Of a stretch of 64,000 bases of DNA, positions 44,545-53,811 are shown piece after piece. Origin of the DNA: Ponticoccus litoralis. Its GTDB lineage: Bacteria; Pseudomonadota; Alphaproteobacteria; Rhodobacterales; Rhodobacteraceae. The position numbers and the translations under genes were made by a program. How positions within the stretch are numbered: the stretch's first letter is position 1; every line of letters begins with the position of its first letter. Below the pieces are notes generated by a model, which saw nothing but the letters and a program-made list of their open reading frames with translations, ran no database searches and was not told the origin of the DNA. The DNA lies in the NCBI RefSeq assembly GCF_039769985.1, contig NZ_JBDNCH010000002.1, positions 992,001-1,056,000 on the forward strand, written 5' to 3'.

Positions 44545-46146
44545 ATGACCGACACCCCCGCCATCGAGCTCAAGGGCATCTCCAAGGCCTTCGGCCCCGT
44601 GCAGGCCAACAAGGACATCGCGATCCGCGTCATGCCCGGCACCATCCACGGCATCATCGGCGAGAACGGCGCGGGCAAATCGACGCTGATGTCGATCCTC
44701 TACGGCTTCTACAAGGCCGACGCGGGCGAGATCTTCATCAAGGGCCAGCGCACCGAGATCCCCGACAGCCAGGCCGCCATCGCGGCGGGCATCGGCATGG
44801 TCTTCCAGCATTTCAAGCTGGTGCAGAACTTCACCGTGCTGGAAAACGTCATCCTCGGCGCCGAAGACGGCGGGCTGCTGAAACCCTCGCTGTCCAAGGC
44901 GCGCGGCGTGCTCAAGCACCTGGCGCAGGAATACCAGCTGAACGTCGACCCCGACGCGCTGATCGAGAACCTTTCGGTCGGGCACCAGCAGCGGGTCGAG
45001 ATCCTCAAGGCGCTTTATCGCGAGGCGGATATCCTGATCCTCGACGAGCCCACCGGCGTGCTGACGCCTGCCGAGGCCGACCACCTCTTCCGCATCCTCG
45101 AAGGGCTGAAGGCCGAGGGCAAGACGATCATCCTGATCACCCACAAGCTGCGCGAGATCATGGAGATCACCGATACGGTCAGCGTCATGCGGCGCGGCGA
45201 AATGACCGCCACCGTCAAGACCGCCGAGACCTCGCCCGAGGAACTGGCCGAGCTGATGGTGGGCCGCAAGGTCCTGTTGCGGGTCGACAAGAAACCCGCG
45301 CAGCCCGGCGCCAAGATCCTCGAGATCGAGAACCTGCACCACGTGGACCGCCACGGGGTGGAACGCCTCAAGGGCATCTCCCTCGACGTCCGCGCCGGAG
45401 AGATCGTGGGCATCGCCGGCGTCTCGGGCAATGGCCAGTCGGAACTGCTGCATGTGCTGGGCGGCTATGCCGACGCCACCGGAACGGTGCGCGTCAACGG
45501 CGAAGAGATCGACCTGACGGGCCAGCGCTCGGACGGCCAGTCGCGCCGCAAGCGCGGCATCGCCCATGTGCCCGAGGACCGCCACCACGAGGGGCTGATC
45601 CTGCAATACAGCGCCCGGGAAAACACCGTCTTCGGCTACCACCACGACCCGGCGATCCAGTCCGGGCCGCTGATGAACAATGCCGCCATCCGGGCCGAGG
45701 CGGCGGCCAAGATGGATCGCTACGACGTCCGCCCGCCCGATCCCGACCTTGCCGCCCGGAACTTCTCGGGCGGCAACCAGCAGAAGATCGTGCTGGCCCG
45801 CGAGATCGAGCGCGACCCCGACGTGCTGCTGATCGGCCAGCCCACCCGGGGCGTCGACATCGGCGCCATCGAATTCATCCATCAGGAAATTCTGCGCCTG
45901 CGCGACGCGGGCAAGGCGATCCTCTTGGTCTCGGTCGAGCTGGACGAGATCCTCTCGCTCTCCGACCGCATCGCCGTCATGTTCGACGGCCACATCATGG
46001 GCGAACGCCTGCCCGCCGAGACCGACCAGACCGAACTGGGCCTCCTGATGGCGGGCGTGACGGACACCGGGGGCAAAAGCCCCATCGAGGCGGTCGACGC
46101 CGCGCTCCACGCTCAGGACCGGCGCGAGGCCGAGAACCATGACTGA
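44545..46146 (+). CDS. BMP-type sugar/nucleoside ABC transporter ATP-binding protein (two ABC domains)
   Basis: 533 residues, tandem ATPase like YufO/NupA/RbsA. Domain 1: GENGAGKSTLMSILYGFYK, LSVGHQQRVEILKALYR, ILILDEPTGVLTPAEAD. Domain 2: GIAGVSGNGQSELLHVLGGY (degenerate Walker A without Lys, normal here), HVPEDRHHEGLILQ, FSGGNQQKIVLAREIERDP, LLIGQPTRGVDIGAIEF. Only the first site is likely to hydrolyse ATP well. ATG 44545. Followed by the two permeases. Confidence 0.95.
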   Translation: MTDTPAIELKGISKAFGPVQANKDIAIRVMPGTIHGIIGENGAGKSTLMSILYGFYKADAGEIFIKGQRTEIPDSQAAIAAGIGMVFQHFKLVQNFTVLENVILGAEDGGLLKPSLSKARGVLKHLAQEYQLNVDPDALIENLSVGHQQRVEILKALYREADILILDEPTGVLTPAEADHLFRILEGLKAEGKTIILITHKLREIMEITDTVSVMRRGEMTATVKTAETSPEELAELMVGRKVLLRVDKKPAQPGAKILEIENLHHVDRHGVERLKGISLDVRAGEIVGIAGVSGNGQSELLHVLGGYADATGTVRVNGEEIDLTGQRSDGQSRRKRGIAHVPEDRHHEGLILQYSARENTVFGYHHDPAIQSGPLMNNAAIRAEAAAKMDRYDVRPPDPDLAARNFSGGNQQKIVLAREIERDPDVLLIGQPTRGVDIGAIEFIHQEILRLRDAGKAILLVSVELDEILSLSDRIAVMFDGHIMGERLPAETDQTELGLLMAGVTDTGGKSPIEAVDAALHAQDRREAENHD

Positions 46147-46264
46147 CCCGGCCCCCGCCCCCGCCGGGACAGGCCCCCCGGCGCCTTCCGTCCCGAACTA
46201 TCCCCGCCGGTGGCCTCCAACCGCGCCACTCGTCTCCCGGCCAGACCCGGCACAGCGACCCGGT

Positions 46265-46288
46265 CTTCTTCTTGGTCCAAATACCTCC
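46265..46288. repeat. Dispersed intergenic repeat, copy 4
   Basis: CTTCTTCTTGGTCCAAATAC followed by CTCC, in the 208-base gap between the ATPase stop and the first permease start. CCGCCGGAGG follows. Confidence 0.8.
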
Positions 46289-46354
46289 CGCCGGAGGCAT
46301 CCTTCCGCGCCGCCGGCGCCACCGCCAGACCCTTCACGACCCCCGGAGCCCTCC

Positions 46355-47449
46355 ATGGATAGAATGCCCGCATGGGCCGACGCGGTCCTCGTTCCCCTGA
46401 TCTCGATCCTGCTCGCGGCGCTGGTCTCTGCGCTGGTGATCCTTGCCATCGGCGAGAACCCCGTCGAGGCGCTGAAGCTGATGATCGACGGCGCGCTGAT
46501 GCGCTCTTCGGGCTGGGGTTACACGCTCTACTACACCACCAACTTCATCTTCACCGGCCTCTGCGTCGCCGTCGCCTTCCACGCCAAGATGTTCAACATC
46601 GGCGGCGAGGGGCAGGCGATGATCGGCGGGCTGGGCGTGGCGCTGGCCTGCCTCTTCATCCCCTGGCCGCACTGGACGCTGGCGCTGGTGGGCGCGACCG
46701 TGGCGGCGGCGGCCTTCGGCGCGGCATGGGCCTTTATCCCCGCCTACCTGCAGGCCAAGCGCGGCAGCCACATCGTGATCACCACGATCATGTTCAACTT
46801 CATCGCCGCCGCGGTGCTGAACTACGTGCTGGTCAACATCCTGCGCCCGGCGGGCGCCATGGACCCGGCCACGGCGGGCTTTCCCGCCGCCACCCACCTG
46901 CCGACCTTCCGAGGACATGTTCGCCAGTGCCGAGAACCCGCTGTTCCGCGGCTCTCCGGCGAACATCACCTTCTTCATCGCCGTTCTGGCCTGCGTGCTG
47001 GTCTGGCTGCTGATCTGGCGCACCCGGCTGGGCTATGAGATCCGCGCCTTCGGCCATTCCGAATCCGCCGCGCGCTACGCCGGCATCTCGCCGGTGCGCA
47101 TCACCGTGCTTGCCATGCTGATCTCGGGCGGGCTGGCGGGGCTGATGGCGCTCAACACCACCATGGGCGAGGCCGAGCGCCTTGTGATGAACGCCACCGA
47201 GGGCGCGGGCTTCATCGGCATCGCGGTGGCGCTGATGGGCCGCAGCCACCCGGTGGGCGTCTTCCTTGCCGCTCTGCTGTTTGGCTTCCTCTACCAGGGC
47301 GGGGCGGAGCTGGCGCTCTGGACCAACATCCCGCGCGAGCTGATCACCGTGATCCAGGCGCTGGTGATCCTCTTCACCGGGGCGCTGGACAACATGGTGC
47401 GGATCCCGCTGGAACGCATCTTCATGGCTTTCGGCAAGGGGCGCGCTGA
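46355..47449 (+). CDS. BMP-type ABC transporter permease 1 (frameshifted)
   Basis: Start MDRMPAWADAVLVPLISILL at ATG 46355. BPD_transp_2 family, about 10 helices: VAFHAKMFNIGGEGQAMIGG, KRGSHIVITTIMFNFIAAAV, TFEDMFASAENPLF. The frame changes at 46909-46910 (one C extra in TTCC). It continues through YEIRAFGHSESAARYAGISP, LNTTMGEAERLVMNATEGAG and GVFLAALLFGFLYQGGAELA. As given, the second frame runs straight into permease 2; with one base restored near 47440 the gene ends at TGA 47447-47449, giving about 364 residues. That is in frame with the ATG, so one extra and one missing base balance out. Confidence 0.88.
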
Positions 47450-47450
47450 G

Positions 47451-48416
47451 ATGGACCTGAACACCCTCATCCAGATCCTGGACAGCACCATCCGCCTTGC
47501 CACGCCGCTGCTGCTGGCCTGCCTTGCGGGGCTGTTCTCGGAACGCTCGGGGATCATCGACATCGGGCTGGAAGGCAAGATGCTGATCGCCGCCTTCTTC
47601 TCTGCCGCCGTGGCCTTTTCCACCGGCTCGGTCTGGCTGGGCCTGCTGGCGGGGATCGCCGCGTCGATGGCGCTGTCGGCGCTGCACGGGCTGGCCTCGA
47701 TCACCTTCCGCGGCAACCAGCTGATCTCGGGGGTTGCGCTGAACTTCCTCGCCTCGGGCCTGACGGTGCTGATCGCGCAGGTCTGGTTCGGACAGGGCGG
47801 GCGCACACCCTCGCTGCTGTCCGGTGGCCGCTTCGAGAACATCACCCTGCCCCTGGCCGAGACCCTGCGCGGCGTGCCCATTCTGGGCCCGATCTATGCC
47901 GACCTGATCTCGGGCCACTCGATCCTCGTCTACGCGGCGCTGCTGGCGGTGCCCCTGACCTGGTGGGTGCTGTTCCGCACCCGCTACGGGCTGCGCCTGC
48001 GCGCCGTGGGCGAGGCGCCCGAGGCGGTGGACACCGCCGGGGTCTCTGTCGTGGGGCTGCGCTATTCCTCGCTGGTGATCACCGGCGTGCTCTGCGGCAT
48101 GGCGGGCGCCTATCTCGCCACCGGCCTGCAGGCGGGCTTTGTCCGGGAAATGACGGCGGGGCGGGGTTATATCGCGCTGGCGGCGCTGATCTTCGCCAAG
48201 TGGCGGCCCTGGTACGCGCTCTGGGCCTGCCTGCTGTTCGGGCTGTTACAGGCGGTGGCCCTGCGCTACCAGAACCTCGACCTCGGGCTCTTCGTGGTGC
48301 CGGTGCAGGTGATGGACGCCCTGCCCTACATCCTGACCGTGGTCATCCTTGCGGGCTTCGTCGGCAAGGCGATCCCGCCCCGGGCGGGCGGCGAGCCCTA
48401 CGTCAAGGAACGGTAG
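47451..48416 (+). CDS. BMP-type ABC transporter permease 2
   Basis: 321 residues from ATG 47451 (MDLNTLIQILDSTIRLATPL), the usual start of this subunit. Signatures: GLFSERSGIIDIGLEGKMLI, ASITFRGNQLISGVALNFLA, FRTRYGLRLRAVGEAPEAVD (EAA-like loop) and GYIALAALIFAKWRPWYALW. Nine or ten helices. As given it reads in frame from permease 1; I regard them as two genes, the start being two bases after the inferred stop. Confidence 0.9.
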   Translation: MDLNTLIQILDSTIRLATPLLLACLAGLFSERSGIIDIGLEGKMLIAAFFSAAVAFSTGSVWLGLLAGIAASMALSALHGLASITFRGNQLISGVALNFLASGLTVLIAQVWFGQGGRTPSLLSGGRFENITLPLAETLRGVPILGPIYADLISGHSILVYAALLAVPLTWWVLFRTRYGLRLRAVGEAPEAVDTAGVSVVGLRYSSLVITGVLCGMAGAYLATGLQAGFVREMTAGRGYIALAALIFAKWRPWYALWACLLFGLLQAVALRYQNLDLGLFVVPVQVMDALPYILTVVILAGFVGKAIPPRAGGEPYVKER

Positions 48417-48533
48417 GCGCGCTGCCGCCCGGCGCGGCGGCAGGCGGGCGGCGGGTTTGCGCAGCACGCCCCCCGCCCCCGCCGGGCGCGGGACAAGACG
48501 GGTCGGGCCCGGCCCGGCACAGGGAGATCTGGC

Positions 48534-49298
48534 ATGGCGTTCTTTCCGCCACGGCGGCACAAGCTGATCCGGGCGCTGTTCCGACGGATCTTCCGGACGC
48601 CCTATTACATGATCCGCAGCCTGCACGGCCTGCTTCTGGTGATCGACGAAGGCTCTGCGGTGGATCGCCGCCTCGCCCGCCGCAACAGGGCCGATGCCGA
48701 GCGGATCGCCCGGCTGTTTCCGCTCGCCCGGCGCGCCGCCGAGCGGCTGGGCAAGCCCTTCGACGTGCTCGATGCCAGCAGCCGCAAGGGGCTCTTCGCG
48801 ATGCTGGCGGCACAGGAGGAGCGGGCCGGCGACATCCTTGCCTTCGAAGCCGACATCCAGAACCGCAACCAGCTGGGCGCGCAGCTGTTCCTGAACACGC
48901 TGTCGCGACGGATCGAGGTGCTGCCGCTTGCCATCGGCGGCAGTGCCGGGCGCGACCGGCGCCGCCTTGCCGAAGACGGCGGCGCCATGGGCACCGTGCT
49001 GACGCTGGACCCGCCGCGCGGGCGGCGGCAAAGCGTCGAGATCCGCCCGCTCGATGCGGTGATCCGCTGGCGCGGGCGCCTGATCATCGGCGCCATCGAC
49101 GCGCGCGAAGACGCCACCGGCTTTCTCGAGGGTGCCAGACGCACCTCGGCCGAGAACCTCTGCCTCTGGCAGATCGAAACCGGGGCCGATGCGGAGCGGC
49201 TGACCACCCTTGCCGAAAGCCTCGGGCTGCGCGCGCTGGACGTCCCCGGGCGGGACCGCTACTTCACCAATATCCCGCCGGAGGTTCTGAAGACATGA
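48534..49298 (+). CDS. FkbM-like methyltransferase-fold protein with a degenerate SAM motif
   Basis: 254 residues. Central part resembles the FkbM family: FDVLDASSRKGLFAMLAAQE, GDILAFEADIQNRNQLGAQL, RRIEVLPLAIGGSAG, QSVEIRPLDAVIRWRGRLII. Normal FkbM proteins read D-I/V-G-A-N-x-G at motif I; here it is DASSRKG, so SAM binding is doubtful. The N terminus is basic (RRHKLIRALFRRIFRTPYYM). ATG 48534 with GGGAGA; the stop overlaps the next start (ATGA). Confidence 0.7.
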   Translation: MAFFPPRRHKLIRALFRRIFRTPYYMIRSLHGLLLVIDEGSAVDRRLARRNRADAERIARLFPLARRAAERLGKPFDVLDASSRKGLFAMLAAQEERAGDILAFEADIQNRNQLGAQLFLNTLSRRIEVLPLAIGGSAGRDRRRLAEDGGAMGTVLTLDPPRGRRQSVEIRPLDAVIRWRGRLIIGAIDAREDATGFLEGARRTSAENLCLWQIETGADAERLTTLAESLGLRALDVPGRDRYFTNIPPEVLKT

Positions 49299-50283
49299 TC
49301 CTGTCCCGCCCCCTGCCGCCCGCCCCCGCCGCTGCACTTGCAAAACGCGCGGGCTTGGGTCTAGCTGAGACCATGCAGGTCTATCTTCCGATCGCCGAGG
49401 TTTCGGTCAATGCGCTTATGCTGCTGGGGCTGGGCGGCCTCGTGGGCGTGCTTTCGGGCATGTTCGGCGTCGGCGGGGGCTTTCTGCTGACGCCGCTGCT
49501 GTTCTTCATCGGCATCCCGCCCTCGGTGGCCGTGGCCACGGGGGCCAACCAGATCGTCGCCTCGTCCTTTTCCGGCGTGCTGGCACACCTGAAGCGCAAG
49601 ACCGTCGATTTCCGCATGGGGGTGCTGCTGGCCGGCGGCATCGTCGGCGCCACGCTGGGCGTGATGCTGTTCAACTACCTCAAGACCATGGGGCAGGTCG
49701 ACCTGCTGGTGCGGCTGTTCTACGTGGTCTTCCTGGGGGTCATCGGCGCGCTGATGTTCGTCGAAAGCCTGCGGGCGCTGCGCAAGTCCCGCCGCGGCGG
49801 CCCGCCCACCCGGAAAAAGCACAACTGGGTCCACGGCCTGCCGCTGAAGATGCGGTTCCGCACCTCGGGCCTCTACATCTCGGTCATCCCGCCGGTGCTG
49901 GTCGGCCTGTCGGTCGGGGTTCTGGCGGCGATCATGGGCGTCGGCGGCGGCTTCATCATGGTGCCCGCGATGATCTACCTGCTGGGGATGCCGACCAAGG
50001 TGGTGATCGGCACCTCGCTGTTCCAGATCATCTTCGTCGCCGCCTTCACCACCGTGCTGCACGCCTCGACCAACTACACCGTCGACGTGATGCTGGCGGT
50101 GCTCCTGATCCTCGGCGGCGTCGTGGGGCGCAGTTCGGCACCATCATCGGCACCCGGATGAAGGCCGAGCAACTGCGCATCCTGCTGGCCTCGATGGTGC
50201 TACTGGTCTGCGGCAAGCTGGCGCTGGAACTGCTGCTGCGGCCCGCCGAGCTGTACAACATCACCGCCGTGGGCAGCCACTGA
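49295..50283 (+). CDS. TSUP/TauE-SafE family permease (frameshifted at 3' end)
   Basis: About 329 residues, or 303 from ATG 49373, the usual family start (MQVYLPIAEVSVNALML). I chose 49295 because a GGAGG sits upstream and it overlaps the FkbM-like stop. Two repeated halves: GLGGLVGVLSGMFGVGGGFL, ATGANQIVASSFSGVLAHLK; and GLSVGVLAAIMGVGGGFIMV, VIGTSLFQIIFVAAFTTVLH. The frame is lost at about 50125-50130; one base added in GGGG gives GAQFGTIIGTRMKAEQLRIL to the end. Family members export or import sulfite, sulfonates or other organosulfur ions. Confidence 0.9.
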
Positions 50284-51041
50284 TGCGCTGGCTGCTGGGT
50301 CTCCTCGTCACGCTGGCCGCGCTGCCCGCCCAGGCCGAAGAGGTGGTGCTGGGCCTCAGCAGCGACACCGTCGCGATCTCGACCGATTTCGACGGCTCCG
50401 ACATCCTGATCTACGGCGCCGTGAAGCGCGAGGCCCCCATCGCCGAAGCGCCGCTGCAGGTCATCGTCACCGTCAGCGGACCGTTCCAGCCGCTGACCGT
50501 GCGCCGCAAGGAACGCCGCTTCGGCATCTGGATCAACACCGACTCGGTCTTCGTGGACGCCGCCCCCTCGTTCTACGCGGTGGCGACCTCGGGGCCCTGG
50601 GCAGAGGTGATCTCGGACACCGAGGACCTGCGCCACCGCATCTCGATCCCGCGGGCGATCCGCTCTGTCGGGGCGCCGGAAACCGTGCCGGACGCGCAGA
50701 GCTTCACCGAGGCGGTGATCCGCGTCCGCACCCACGAGGGCACCTACAAGGTGCTCGAAAGCAGCGTCGGCGTGCGCGAACAGACGCTGTTTGACACATC
50801 CGTGCAATTGCCGGCCAACCTGACCGAAGGCACCTACAACACCCGTGTCTTCCTGACCCGCAACCGGGCGGTGGTGTCCAGCTTCGCCACGACGATCGAG
50901 GTCCGCAAGGTCGGGCTGGAACGCTGGCTGCACGCGCTCTCGCGCCAGCAACCGCTGGTCTACGGGCTGATGTCGCTGGCCCTCGCCATCGCCGCGGGCT
51001 GGGGCGCCTCCGCGGCCTTCCGGGCAATCCGTCACCAATGA
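50283..51041 (+). CDS. TIGR02186 family membrane protein
   Basis: 252 residues with signal peptide MRWLLGLLVTLAALPAQA, an exported beta-rich domain (EEVVLGLSSDTVAISTDFDG, SDILIYGAVKREAPI, RRKERRFGIWINTDSVFVDA) and one C-terminal helix (VYGLMSLALAIAAGWGASAA). The family (alphaproteobacterial, PF09608-type) is regularly next to TSUP permeases; function unknown, perhaps a periplasmic partner. Start ATG 50283 overlaps the TSUP stop. Confidence 0.9.
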   Translation: MRWLLGLLVTLAALPAQAEEVVLGLSSDTVAISTDFDGSDILIYGAVKREAPIAEAPLQVIVTVSGPFQPLTVRRKERRFGIWINTDSVFVDAAPSFYAVATSGPWAEVISDTEDLRHRISIPRAIRSVGAPETVPDAQSFTEAVIRVRTHEGTYKVLESSVGVREQTLFDTSVQLPANLTEGTYNTRVFLTRNRAVVSSFATTIEVRKVGLERWLHALSRQQPLVYGLMSLALAIAAGWGASAAFRAIRHQ

Positions 51042-51479
51042 GCCGCCCCGGCCCGTCCAGCCGCGCCGACTGGCCCGGCCTGCGCCCGCTGCAGACACGC
51101 TGGAAGGACAACGACGCGCTCGGCCACATGAACAACGCCGAGTATCTCTCGCTCTTCGACACGGCGATCAGCCTGTGGCAGATCGACAACGGCATCGCGA
51201 TCACCGGCCCGGAGGCGCTGCGCTTCGTGGTGGTCGAAAACGGCTGCCGCTACTTCGCGGAAGCGGGCTTTCCCGATACCCTTCACGCGGGCCTGCGCCT
51301 TGGGCACTTGGGCCGCAGTTCCTTCCGGTTCGAGCTCGCCCTGTTCCGCAACACCGAGGAACGCGCCTGCACCGAGGCCTTCTTCGCCATGGTCCTGACC
51401 GATGCCGACGGCCGCCCGGCTCGCCTTGCCGGATCGGCTTCGCGCGGCCCTGACCACCCTTCTTCCGCCAACCGTGTAA
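51038..51479 (+). CDS. Thioesterase (4HBT, hot-dog fold) (frameshifted at 3' end)
   Basis: About 147 residues. LQTRWKDNDALGHMNNAEYL is the 4HBT active-site helix with Asp and the HMNN loop; RFVVVENGCRYFAEAGFPDT and RSSFRFELALFRNTEE follow. After DADGRP the frame slips at about 51414-51418; restored, it reads RLALPDRLRAALTTLLPPTV and TAA 51477-51479. ATG 51038 overlaps the previous stop. Hydrolyses an acyl-CoA or acyl-ACP; substrate unknown. Confidence 0.88.
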
Positions 51480-51610
51480 GGGGGCTCTGCCCCCAAACCC
51501 CCGAGGTATTTTCCCCAAGAAGAAACCAAAGAGCGCCCGTCCCGGGCTTCTTCTTGGTCCAAATACCCTTGGGGGTGAATGCCGCAGGCAGAGGGGGCAA
51601 AGCCCCCGTC
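51480..51610. repeat. Inverted pair of dispersed repeats with GC hairpins (copies 5 and 6)
   Basis: A left copy in reverse orientation (ACCCCCGAGGTATTTTCCCC and AAGAAGAAAC, 51496-51526) and a right copy in forward orientation (CTTCTTCTTGGTCCAAATAC then CCTTGGGGG, 51547-51575) face each other across GAGCGCCCGTCCCGGG. GGGGGCTCTGCCCCC and GGGGGCAAAGCCCCC hairpins flank both. The whole can fold as one large stem-loop. It lies between convergent genes and probably ends transcription from both sides. Confidence 0.75.
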
Positions 51611-51633
51611 CACCTTTTCCACACACGGACCGT

Positions 51634-53487
51634 TCAGGCCCTTTCGTGGAAGAAGGCGTAGATGCGCTCTGCCAGTGGCTTCGCTGACCCCCTCGACGGC
51701 ACGAAGGTCCGAGAGGTTGGCGCGGCTCACCGCCTTGGCAGATCCGAAATGCGCCAGCAGCGCGCGCTTGCGCGCGGCGCCGACGCCCGCGATCTCGTCC
51801 AGCGGGTTGGCGGAGACCGCCTTGGAACGCTTGGCGCGGTGGGTGCCGATGGCGAAGCGGTGTGCCTCGTCGCGCAGGCGCTGGACGAAATAGAGCACCG
51901 GGTCGTTGCGGCGCAGGGCGAAGGGGCGCTGGCCCCTGCGGTGGAATTCCTCCTTGCCGTGATCGCGGTCGACGCCCTTGGCGACGCCCACCATGGGCAC
52001 GTCCTCGACGCCGTGCTCGCGCATGATCTCGGCCACCGCCGAGACCTGCCCGGCGCCGCCGTCGATCAGCAGGAGGTCCGGCCAGAGCCCCTTGTCTCGG
52101 TCCGGGTCCTCTTTCTGCAGCCGGGTGAAGCGGCGCTTGAGCACCTCCTTCATCATGCCGAAATCGTCCCCGGGCGTCAGCTCTTCGCCCCGGATATTGT
52201 ACTTGCGGTACTGGTTCTTCATGAAGCCGTCGGGGCCCGCGACGATCATCGCGCCCACCGCATGCGCGCCCTGGATATGCGAGTTGTCGTAGACCTCGAT
52301 GCGCTGCGGCGGCGCCTCCAGCCCGAAGGCCTCGGCCAGCCCGGCCAGCAATTTGCCCTGCGCCGCGCTTTCGGACATCTTCCGCCCGAGGCTTTCGCGC
52401 GCGTTGCGCGCCGCCCCCTCGACCAGTTCGGCCTTCTCACCGCGTTGTGGAACCGTGATCTCCACCTTGCGCCCCAGCTTCTCCGACAGCGCTTGGCACA
52501 TCAGGTCCTCGTCCTCGATCCCGTGTGACAGGATCAGCAGCCGCGCCGGATCCTTGGTGTCGTAGAACTGGCCGAGGAAGGCCTCCATCACCTCGGCGGG
52601 CGAGACATCCTCGCCGACGCGCGGGTAGAAGTCCTTGTTCCCCAGTTCTGGTTCGCCCGGATAAAGAAGACCTGCACGCAGGCCTGCCCGTGCTCCATGT
52701 AGAGCGCGATGACATCCGCCTCGGCCACGCCCGCCGGGTTGATGCCCTGCGCCGTCTGCACCTGTGTCAGCGCGCGGATGCGGTCGCGCAGCGCGGCGGC
52801 GCGTTCGAACTCCATCGCCTCCGAGGCCTCGGCCATCTGCGCCGCCAGCAGGCCCTGGATGTCGGTCGACTTGCCCGAGAGGAAGCGCTGCGCGTCGCGC
52901 ACGCTGGCGGCATAGCCCTCTTCCGAGATACGCCCCACGCAGGGCGCCGAGCAGCGTTTGATCTGGTGCAGCAGGCAGGGGCGCGTGCGGCTTTCGAACA
53001 TGGAATCCGAGCAGTTGCGCAGCAGGAAGACCTTCTGCAGCTGGTTCAGCACGCGGTTCACCGCCCCGGCGCTGGCGAAGGGTCCGTAGTAGCTGCCGCC
53101 CGCCTTCTTCGCGCCGCGATGCTTGTGGATCATCGGAAAGGCGTGGTCGGTCACATGGATGTTCGGGAAGGACTTGTCGTCCCGCAGCAGCACGTTGAAC
53201 TTCGGTTTCAGCTGCTTGATGAGGTTCTGTTCCAGCAGCAGCGCCTCGGTTTCCGTCCGGGTCGTCAGGAACATCATCGAGGCGGTATCCGCGATCATCC
53301 GCTCGATCCGCCGCGAATGCCCGGTGGGCCGCGCATAGCTGGACACCCGCGCCTTCAGGTTGCGCGCCTTGCCCACATAGAGCACCCGCGACTGCGCATC
53401 GAGCATGCGGTACACGCCCGGAGAGCTCTGCAGCGTCTTCAGGTAGGACTGGATCACCGCATGCCCGGTTTCGGTCTGTTCGGTCAT
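51634..53487 (-). CDS. uvrC: UvrABC excision nuclease subunit C (two frameshifts)
   Basis: About 617 residues after correction, normal. GIY-YIG domain near residues 20-100 (SSPGVYRMLDAQSRVLYVGK), four-Cys region (CLLHQIKRCSAPCVGRISEE), UVR motif (EFERAAALRDRIRALTQVQ), RNase-H-like 5' nuclease domain (IEVYDNSHIQGAHAVGAMIV, PDLLLIDGGAGQV), helix-hairpin-helix (DEIAGVGAARKRALLAHFGS). The frame breaks at 52640-52643 (one base short of GGGGG before AACAAGGACTTC) and at 51672-51673 (one extra), after which AERIYAFFHERA ends at 51634. Such an important repair gene makes error more likely than real loss. Confidence 0.93.
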
Positions 53488-53811
53488 GATCGTCCGCCCT
53501 TTCCGGCCTTCGTGATTCTGCCCTCTGGCCGCCCCGGCACGGCGCAGGGTTCAAGCAGGATTACATCCACGGAAACTGTGGACAACTCTGTAGGCAAATC
53601 TCTGGCAAGTCCGGATTTCCATGGAATCTCGTATACTTCAGGGCACTGCACAAAATTTAATCACGTTCATAAAGACCTGTTTTTTCTGGGTTTAATTCTG
53701 TCCCGACACAAGCCCTTGAGTTTCTTAACATTTCCGTAACGCTTTTGCGTCAGCCCCGTGACCGGTGCAGAAGTGTCGCGCGCCGCGCCCTGCGCGACCG
53801 CTGGGGGCGGC
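53488..53811. other. AT-rich gene-free region upstream of uvrC
   Basis: 324 bases between the uvrC start and the end of the SDR gene. The part 53570-53755 is clearly AT-rich for this genome, with TTTAATCACGTTCATAAAG, CTGTTTTTTCTGGGTTTAAT and TTTCTTAACATTTCCGTAAC. It must hold the uvrC promoter, and could also hide a small RNA, but I cannot define either. No protein-coding frame looks real. Confidence 0.5.

Noticed and set aside
46917..48416. Single fused permease of about 500 residues
   Set aside because: The joint lies exactly at the usual start of permease 2, and a TGA in the original frame stands two bases before its ATG; two genes with a one-base error explain it better.
53488..53811. 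Chromosomal replication origin near uvrC
   Set aside because: AT-rich, but I find no cluster of DnaA boxes and no origin-type neighbour genes.
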